Part shown: positions 58,416 to 64,000 of the stretch, one piece after another
Layout: each line of letters starts with the position of its first letter
Numbering within the stretch: position 1 is the stretch's first letter
Assembly: GCF_000308575.1 (NCBI RefSeq)
Contig: NZ_BAFZ01000165.1
Location: forward strand, 119,932 to 183,931
Direction of reading: 5' to 3'
Source: Nocardia exalbida NBRC 100660
Lineage (GTDB): Bacteria > Actinomycetota > Actinomycetes > Mycobacteriales > Mycobacteriaceae
Length of the DNA: 64,000 bases
Program-made: the position numbers and the translations under genes
Notes under the pieces: generated by a model
Databases searched by the model: none
The model's input: only the letters and a program-made list of their open reading frames with translations
What the model was told of the DNA's origin: nothing

Positions 58416-59726
58416 TTCGGTGACAGTGACACTCCCGCCGTGAGCGGTGACGATCTCGGCGACGATCGCCAGCCCGAGGCCGGAACCGCCGGTTGTGCGG
58501 GCGCGGCCGGGGTCCAGTCGCACGAAGCGCTCGAAGATCCGTTGCCGGTCGGGGATCGGCACGCCGGGGCCGTCGTCCTCGACGACGATGCGAGCGCGAT
58601 CACCGATGGCCGCTGTGGCGACCGCCACCCGGGCGCGGGCATGGGCGGCGGCGTTGTCGAGCAGGTTGCGCATCATCCGGGTCAGACGCTTCGAATCACC
58701 GATCACTCGTACGGGTGTGGTCTCGGTGGTGATCGGGGTCAGTCCGCGCAACCGCAAGGTCGCGGCTTCGACGCGAGCCACATCGTCGAGGTCGACCTCC
58801 TCGACGTGCAACTCGAGACCGTTCTCATCAGCGGCGGCGAGGGTGAGCAGGTCCTCGATCAACGAGCGCATGCGGTGGGTCTCCGGAAGCATCGTCGCGG
58901 TGATCATGTCCCGATCGAAGGATGTCGGCTGATCGCGGGCCAGTTCGAGCGCGGCGGTGAGGGTGGCCAGCGGGCTGCGCAGTTCGTGGGATGCGTCGCC
59001 GACGAAGCGTCGTTGCGCGGCATGCGTCGCTTCCACCCGCGCGAGCATGCCGTTCATGGTCTCGGCCAACCATGCGATCTCGTCACGGGCTGCCGGTACC
59101 GGCACACGCTCGGACAGATCGGCGCCACCGATTCGGGCTACTCGTGACCGGATCGCCTCCACCGACCGCAGAGATCTGCCCACCAACAGATACGTCGCCG
59201 CTGCGGAGGCCAGCACGACCGCGGGCCCGACCAACCCCAGCAGCGCGGTAACCTTTGTGACCGCTTGCTCGGCCGACTCGCTGTCCACGACCACCAACAC
59301 CGTCAGCAAGCCCTCCCGGGTGGCGACGCTGCGGGTGGTGATTCGCCAGTCGTCGTAATCTCCGCGGCCACGGAGGCCTGTGGCGTCGGTGTCGGTGACG
59401 AGCACCGGGGTGGTGAACCTCGGGCTGGAGCTGCGAGCGACGTTTCCGTCGGCCGCGAGCACCTGCACGACCGCGATATTGCCGTCGGCGTTCAGCAGTG
59501 TGTCCGGCACCCCGGAAGGCGAGGTGCGGGTCAGTTCGGCGGCGATGTCCGCGGCGCGGGCCTCGGCCGTGGAATCCAACTCCCGGATCGACGAACGGTG
59601 CAGAAACCACAGAATCGCGGCCGCGGCCGCGGCCAGCACCACTGCGACGACTACCGCCGACACCACCGCCGAACGGATGCGCAGCCCCCACCGCGACGGC
59701 GACACCACAGCGCACAACTGGATCAT
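58320..59726 (-). CDS. Two-component sensor histidine kinase
   Basis: 468 aa. Two membrane helices flank an extracellular sensor of about 130 residues. HAMP region RSLRSVEAIRSRVARIGGADLSERVP, H-box FVGDASHELRSPLATL (phospho-His), N-box RMMRNLLDNAAAHAR, G1 VEDDGPGVP and G2 GGSGLGLAIV are all intact. It is encoded opposite to its likely partner regulator, with the 3' ends overlapping by 96 bp. The last 30 codons after LPVAG are the overlapped part. A COG4705 gene lies divergently 123 bp away. Confidence 0.93.
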   Translation of the reverse strand: MIQLCAVVSPSRWGLRIRSAVVSAVVVAVVLAAAAAAILWFLHRSSIRELDSTAEARAADIAAELTRTSPSGVPDTLLNADGNIAVVQVLAADGNVARSSSPRFTTPVLVTDTDATGLRGRGDYDDWRITTRSVATREGLLTVLVVVDSESAEQAVTKVTALLGLVGPAVVLASAAATYLLVGRSLRSVEAIRSRVARIGGADLSERVPVPAARDEIAWLAETMNGMLARVEATHAAQRRFVGDASHELRSPLATLTAALELARDQPTSFDRDMITATMLPETHRMRSLIEDLLTLAAADENGLELHVEEVDLDDVARVEAATLRLRGLTPITTETTPVRVIGDSKRLTRMMRNLLDNAAAHARARVAVATAAIGDRARIVVEDDGPGVPIPDRQRIFERFVRLDPGRARTTGGSGLGLAIVAEIVTAHGGSVTVTESRWGGACFVVDLPVAGPVGVIRVDQPVSDAP

Positions 59727-59849
59727 TGCCCCATCATCGACCTCAGCGCGCCGACCTTCACAGTCGTCTCAGCGATCTCTCAGCGGCCACGCGGCATACT
59801 CCCCGACCGTGTACCTCCCCAGCGCCCCACTGAGCGAAGGAAGCTGCCG

Positions 59850-60665
59850 GTGACGCCAGCCCGAACCCACTCGAGCTACAAGCTCCCCCAGGTCACTGCC
59901 CTCTTCTGGGTTCTCAAGATCGCCGCGACCACACTCGGGGAGACCGGGGGCGACTTGCTGGCACAAACCCTGCATCTGGGCTACGCGGCCGCGTCGGTCC
60001 TGTTCCTGTCACTGTTCGCGGTCAGCCTGCTCACCCAACTCCGCGCGCGCAGCTTCCACCCCGCCCTGTACTGGACGGTCATCGCCACCACGAGCACCGC
60101 GGGAACCACCATCTCCGATCTGATCAACCGCGGACCCGGCTCGGGGACCTCCACCGACAACGGCCTCGGCTACGGAGCCGGAGCCGTGCTGCTCATCACC
60201 GGCCTCGCGATCGTGTTCGGCATCTGGAAACTCAGCGGGCAAACCTACGACGTCACCAGCATCACCAGCACCCGTGGGGAAATCCTCTACTGGGCAGCGA
60301 TCCTGCTGTCCAACACCCTCGGCACCTCCGTGGGCGACTACCTCTCCGACAGCTCCGGACTCGGCTACTGGGGCAGCGCCACCGTCATCGTCGCCGTCAT
60401 GGCCGCGATCCTCGCCGCCCACTACCTCACCCGGATCTCCACAGTGCTGCTGTTCTGGCTGGCGTTCATCCTGACCCGCCCCCTCGGCGCCACCGTCGGA
60501 GACCTGCTGTCCAAACCCCAGGACAAGGGCGGACTCGGCTTCGGCACCTGGGGAACCACCGCCGCGTTGCTGGCCATCCTCGTCGCCGGAATCACCTACA
60601 GTCACGTCAGGAAAAGGCCGACAACCACCACACCACAGCCAGTCATCGCCGCTGACACCCGCTGA
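59850..60665 (+). CDS. COG4705 repeat membrane protein
   Basis: 271 aa with four internal repeats of two helices, each opening with a TT/S-x-G-x-T/S-x-GD motif: KIAATTLGETGGDLL, TTSTAGTTISDLIN, LLSNTLGTSVGDYLS and ILTRPLGATVGDLLS. The GD pairs would lie together in the membrane. This is the uncharacterised COG4705 pattern, often encoded beside two-component systems. GTG start with AAGGAAG upstream. A metal or ion transport role is a guess from the conserved Asp residues. Confidence 0.85.
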   Translation: MTPARTHSSYKLPQVTALFWVLKIAATTLGETGGDLLAQTLHLGYAAASVLFLSLFAVSLLTQLRARSFHPALYWTVIATTSTAGTTISDLINRGPGSGTSTDNGLGYGAGAVLLITGLAIVFGIWKLSGQTYDVTSITSTRGEILYWAAILLSNTLGTSVGDYLSDSSGLGYWGSATVIVAVMAAILAAHYLTRISTVLLFWLAFILTRPLGATVGDLLSKPQDKGGLGFGTWGTTAALLAILVAGITYSHVRKRPTTTTPQPVIAADTR

Positions 60666-60780
60666 CCGCGTACCCACCACCTGCTGCGCATGGTACCCAA
60701 GCCGGTCGGCGTCCCACGCACACCGGTGCTTGGCAACAAAAATGCCCGGCAGGCCGCGGAGACACAAGGAAGGGGCGCTG

Positions 60781-61580
60781 GTGTACGCGACCGTAGAGCC
60801 TGGCGTCGGGCTGGCGGTGCTGTGCGTGGTCATGGTGGCCCTGGCAGCCGCGTGGTATCGGGTGGCGCGGTTGGGGCCGGCGGCGGTGGCTCCGCGCGCT
60901 GCGATACGCGGCGCGGCACAACTCGGAATCGTCGCGCTGGTGCTGGCCGCGGCACTGGCACAGCTATGGTCCGCGGTGCTCGTCCTGGCCGTCATGTTCG
61001 CCGCCGCGGTGGCAACCGCCGCGCAGCGGTCCTGCGCCGGCTGGTCCGGGATGTGGCTCGTCGTCGCGCTCGGGACGGGAATCGGAGCGGTGTTGCCGCT
61101 GATGCTGATCAGCGGTGTGGTCCCATTCTCCGGTGTGGCGTTGGTGCCGATCGGTGGGATCGTGCTGGGCGGGACGATGAACGCGACATCGCTCGCGGCA
61201 CGTCGGGCCTTGGACGCTGTCGAGCAGCGGTGGGGTGAAGTCGAGGCCGCGATGAGTCTGGCTTCACCGAACGCGAGGCACGCCTCGAGGTCGTTCGCCC
61301 GAGCGCCGGGGATGCGCTGCTGCCGGGTGTCGATCAGACCCGCACAGTCGGATTGGTCACTCTGCCCGGCGCTTTCGTCGGTGTATTGCTGGCCAGCGGC
61401 TCGGCCCTCCAGGCCGCCGCAGTACAGATGCTGGTGCTCACCGGCCTGATGCTGGCCCAAGCATCCGCGGTCGCGGTGACCACCGAACTGGTCGCGCGAT
61501 CGAAGGTCACCGCCGCAACGACCCATAACCGACGAGCGCGCGGCAGATCGACGCTCGACCTGGTCGAGGAACAGCGATGA
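60781..61580 (+). pseudogene. fetB: Frameshifted FetB/UPF0014 iron-export-type permease
   Basis: The first frame from GTG 60781 gives VYATVEPGVGLAVLCVVMVALAAAW..., PIGGIVLGGTMNATSLAARRALD and EVEAAMSL. From about 61260 the frame changes: +1 reading gives GFTEREARLEVVRPSAGDALLPGVDQTRTVGLVTLPGAFVGVLLASGSALQAAAVQMLVLTGLM, which is the expected FetB end. One G appears missing in CTGGCTTC at 61258-61265 (CTGGGCTTC expected). It is thus a gene with one frameshift, or an assembly error. No fetA ATPase is next to it. GGAAGGGG precedes the GTG. Confidence 0.85.
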
Positions 61581-61642
61581 CCACAAGACCTCTCCCAGTG
61601 GCGCTATGGCGATCCAAGCGCAATACAGTGTCGCAGCTGATG

Positions 61643-62605
61643 CTATTTCGGCACTTTCGCCTCATAGGGGGTCTTGTCCGGGCGCAATCCGCGCCAGCTG
61701 GGGTGGCGCAGGCCCTCGGGGGTGGCTTCGCGATATTCGATGTCGGCGACGAGGAGAGGTTCCACCCAGTGCGCGGATGCGGCGACCACGCGCGGCGGGG
61801 GGACGTCGAAAGGAGTGTCCGGGCGGGACAATTCGTTCAGGCGTGCTTGCAGGGCGCGACGATCGTGCATGGTCCATCCGGTGCCGACGTTGCCGATATG
61901 CACCAACTGATCGTGGTCGTCGTAGGCGCCGAGCGCGAGCGAACCGAACGTCGTGGAGAAACGTCCCGTGCCGGGCAGCCAACCCGCGACGACGACCTCC
62001 GTCGTCCTACGCAGCGGCGTCTTGATCCACAACGGGGAGCGGCGGCCGGGGTAGTAGGCGGAATCCAGACGCTTGGCGACGATTCCCTCCAGACCGTGCT
62101 CGCGGGCGACCTCCATCAGCAGGTCGGGATCGACATCGGTGTAGTGCGGCGGGGTGCGAGCCAGCGGGCGGTCGAGCGCGAGTCCGGCCAAGCGCTCGCG
62201 GCGCTCGGCGTAGGGCAGATTCAGGAGGACCTCGTCGCCGTCGGCCAGCACATCGAAGGCGAGATATTGCGCCGGGAATCCGCGCAGCAACTCCGCGCTG
62301 GGCGAGACCACATGCATCCGCCGCTGCAAGCGACCGAACGACGGCGCCCCCGTCTTCGGATCGGGCGCGACGATCTCCCCGTCCAGGATCAGCTCACCGC
62401 GCTCGCCCAGATCCGCCAGCGCCGCCGTGAGCTCGGGAAACGACCCACTCAGATCACGATTGTTGCGACTGTAGAAACGGCAATCCCCGTCGCGGCAGCG
62501 CGCGATGGCGCGAATCCCGTCCCATTTCATCTCGAATGCCCATCGGCCGTGTTCCCGCGGTGGCCGTCCGGAGACGGCCAGCATCGGCGCCGGCACTGAC
62601 AGCAC
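61643..62605 (-). CDS. ATP-dependent DNA ligase (LigC/LigD ligase-domain type)
   Basis: 320 aa from GTG 62605; GTG 62596 or a TTG at 62659 are alternatives. Nucleotidyltransferase motif I is EMKWDGIRAI (KxDG lysine is adenylated), with ELILDGEIVAPD (motif III) and GLEGIVAKRL (motif IV); OB-fold region GSLALGAYDDHDQLVHIGNVGTGW follows. It has the length of LigC-type ligases used in repair or NHEJ back-up. No polymerase or nuclease domain is attached and no ku gene is visible. Confidence 0.92.
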   Translation of the reverse strand: MLSVPAPMLAVSGRPPREHGRWAFEMKWDGIRAIARCRDGDCRFYSRNNRDLSGSFPELTAALADLGERGELILDGEIVAPDPKTGAPSFGRLQRRMHVVSPSAELLRGFPAQYLAFDVLADGDEVLLNLPYAERRERLAGLALDRPLARTPPHYTDVDPDLLMEVAREHGLEGIVAKRLDSAYYPGRRSPLWIKTPLRRTTEVVVAGWLPGTGRFSTTFGSLALGAYDDHDQLVHIGNVGTGWTMHDRRALQARLNELSRPDTPFDVPPPRVVAASAHWVEPLLVADIEYREATPEGLRHPSWRGLRPDKTPYEAKVPK

Positions 62606-62727
62606 ACAGCCAGCATATCTTCGGATTCGCCGTAATTCGCCCGCAGGCACGCTATCCAACTGCGCTTATGGCGGGATAACCGTGAGAACTTCTCTGCTTT
62701 ATCTCTCAAACAGCAAACTTTCTGCGG

Positions 62728-63933
62728 TCACAATCCGAGCTTGGTGACCGCGTTGTCTTCCAGCGGGTTGGCGGTGCGGATGTAGCCGTGGACGGTGCGC
62801 GGGTTGGACCAGCGGCCTTGGCGCATGATCTCCCGGTCGCTGGCGCCGCCGAGCGCGGCCTGGGTGGCGAATCCGGCACGCAGCGAATGGCCGGAGAACA
62901 AGGCGGGGTCGAGCCCGGCCCGGGCCGCATAGCGCTTGACCAGTTCGGCGACCGCGCGCCCGGACATCGCGTGGGCGCCGATCGCGCCGTGGCGGGTGAT
63001 GGTGGGAAAGAGCGGAAGGTCCGCATCGGTGAGCGTCGTGCCGGTGAAGCCGTGGCACCGGTGGATGTCGGCGGATCTGGCCGGAAGGTCGGCGAGCCAG
63101 GCGCGTACGCCCGAAGTGCTCGCGGCGGCGTGCACTTCGCGCAGCCGCAACCAATCGGCGAAGGCGCAGACCGGGCAGGTGGCGGGGCGGCGGCCACGCG
63201 GAAGGGCCACGCGCTGTTCCGCGGCGCCGGTCGGGTCGGTCTTCGTCGCGGGCAGCCGGATCAGCAGGATCGGTTCGCCGGTCGTGTGGTCGAGGCCCAC
63301 CTCGACGTCCCCGACGCGCAAACCGGCCAGTTCGCTGCGGCGCAACGCACCGGCGAAGCCGACGAGCAGTGCGAGCGCGTCCCTGCGGCGGGCGGGTTCG
63401 GTGGGCCACCCCGGTTCGGGGAGCCCGCCGAGCAGTTGGTCGAGGGTGTGCAGCAGGACCGGGCGTTTGCGTTTGGGTTGCGCGCGGCGGGTACGGCGGA
63501 TACCGCGCAGCGTCAGGCGCACCACATCCGATCGCGTGGGCGACGGCAGGCCATTGGCCGCGTGCACCGCCGCGATGGCGGCCGACTTGCGTTCCAGCGT
63601 CGCCGGACCGAACGCCCATTCGCCGGTGTCGCGGCGTGCGTCGGCGGCCGCGGCCAGATAGACGGCGACATCCAGCGCGTCGGCGGGCAACGCCTGGCGG
63701 CCCTCGGTGGCGCACCACGCCGACCACGCCACCCAGTCGGACCGGTAGGCGCGCAGCGTGTTCGCCGACTGGGACGCTTCCAGATAGCGGCGCAGCGAAC
63801 CGGCTTGGCCGTCGTCGAAGCGATCACGCACCAACCGCAACGCCGCGGCATCCACCAATACGCTGCGCACCCCACGGCGCAACTCGCTGCGCACCGACTC
63901 GGGAACCGCGACCACGCTGGAACGATCGTCCAT
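62728..63933 (-). CDS. Tyrosine recombinase / site-specific integrase
   Basis: 401 aa. N-terminal SAM-like core-binding domain (SLRRYLEASQSANTLRAYRSDWVAWSAWCATEGRQALPA), then catalytic domain. Arg I in GALRRSELAGL, Lys in LPATKTD, HxxR in SGHSLRAGF, and the nucleophile Tyr in GRWSNPRTVHGYIRTANPLEDN. A Cys pair TCPVCAFADWL is inserted in the middle. It is of the type found in actinobacterial plasmids and integrated elements. No excisionase, att repeat or phage gene is seen nearby, so the element would lie beyond the window edge or is lost. Confidence 0.92.
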   Translation of the reverse strand: MDDRSSVVAVPESVRSELRRGVRSVLVDAAALRLVRDRFDDGQAGSLRRYLEASQSANTLRAYRSDWVAWSAWCATEGRQALPADALDVAVYLAAAADARRDTGEWAFGPATLERKSAAIAAVHAANGLPSPTRSDVVRLTLRGIRRTRRAQPKRKRPVLLHTLDQLLGGLPEPGWPTEPARRRDALALLVGFAGALRRSELAGLRVGDVEVGLDHTTGEPILLIRLPATKTDPTGAAEQRVALPRGRRPATCPVCAFADWLRLREVHAAASTSGVRAWLADLPARSADIHRCHGFTGTTLTDADLPLFPTITRHGAIGAHAMSGRAVAELVKRYAARAGLDPALFSGHSLRAGFATQAALGGASDREIMRQGRWSNPRTVHGYIRTANPLEDNAVTKLGL

Positions 63934-64000
63934 GGCTCGGCTCCCGCGTTCATATCGGTGTTCGGCTGTGCGCGCAGGAACGTCCAGCGCGAGAAATCAG

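Noticed and set aside
62606..64000. Prophage or integrative element inside the window
   Set aside because: Only an integrase is present; no phage, plasmid-transfer, excisionase or att repeat sequence was found.
1..64000. tRNA, rRNA, CRISPR arrays or insertion sequences
   Set aside because: No cloverleaf-like sequence, spacer-repeat arrays or transposase frames were recognised in the intergenic regions; a tRNAscan and CRISPR search would be decisive.

Overview
The window looks like chromosomal DNA from a mycolic-acid actinomycete, most probably Nocardia or a close relative. It is very GC-rich, uses many GTG and some TTG starts, and is packed with fatty-acid and steroid-type enzymes. It also carries families typical of Mycobacteriales: an antigen-85-like esterase, a ChoD-type cholesterol oxidase, DUF2505, DUF5709, DDN-type F420 nitroreductase and GPP34 proteins. 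The genus is inferred from gene content only. I saw no rRNA, tRNA or CRISPR array.

Layout. 0.0-4.6 kb (minus): a TetR gene followed by a tightly overlapped acyl-CoA operon (CaiB-type CoA transferase, HMG-CoA lyase, SnoaL-like protein, acyl-CoA dehydrogenase, start of a phosphotransferase). A 27-bp palindrome separates it from a divergent VOC protein and a carboxymuconolactone-decarboxylase-like protein. 6-14 kb: an SDR remnant, a DUF1684/luciferase-like pair, a secreted esterase, a cyclase, an enoyl-CoA hydratase and an SDR. 13.7-15.5 kb: a Gly/Ser-rich exported protein and a DUF4239 membrane protein. 16-19 kb: a MetE-fold protein followed by a cytochrome P450 that has lost the ExxR and I-helix Thr signatures. 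19-21.6 kb: two membrane proteins, one SLATT/DUF4231-like, suggesting a conflict or defence module. 22-33 kb: a lipoprotein beta-lactamase-fold hydrolase, ChoD with a divergent TetR, a nitronate monooxygenase, a secreted GH1 glycosidase, and a MarR gene with two NAD-binding reductases.

33-44 kb is rich in sulfur-related functions: a BisC-type molybdoenzyme and LysR regulator, then (after a second-type LexA and a sirtuin) an SsuABC-like transporter whose operon also contains an AprA-like flavoprotein, an AprB-like 2x[4Fe-4S] ferredoxin and a ComB (2-phosphosulfolactate phosphatase) homologue. 43.7-49 kb is a translationally coupled P450/hydrolase/SDR/Baeyer-Villiger monooxygenase/TetR operon with tandem GGTAC-N6-GTACC operators at its promoter.

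49-55.4 kb is a divergent locus. On one side is a short ThrRS preceded by what looks like a threonine attenuator: a 16-residue leader peptide with three consecutive Thr codons, then an 11-bp hairpin. On the other side are a solute-binding lipoprotein, a fused double permease and a membrane-anchored helical (TPR-like) protein, with no ATPase in sight. 55.6-64 kb holds a broken histidine phosphatase, PAP2 and GPP34 genes, a two-component pair whose genes converge and overlap by 96 bp, a COG4705 membrane protein, a frameshifted fetB, an ATP-dependent DNA ligase and a tyrosine recombinase at the right edge.

Most interesting for follow-up: the Thr-leader/short-ThrRS locus, the SLATT pair, the AprAB-like sulfonate operon and the MetE-like/ExxR-less P450 pair.
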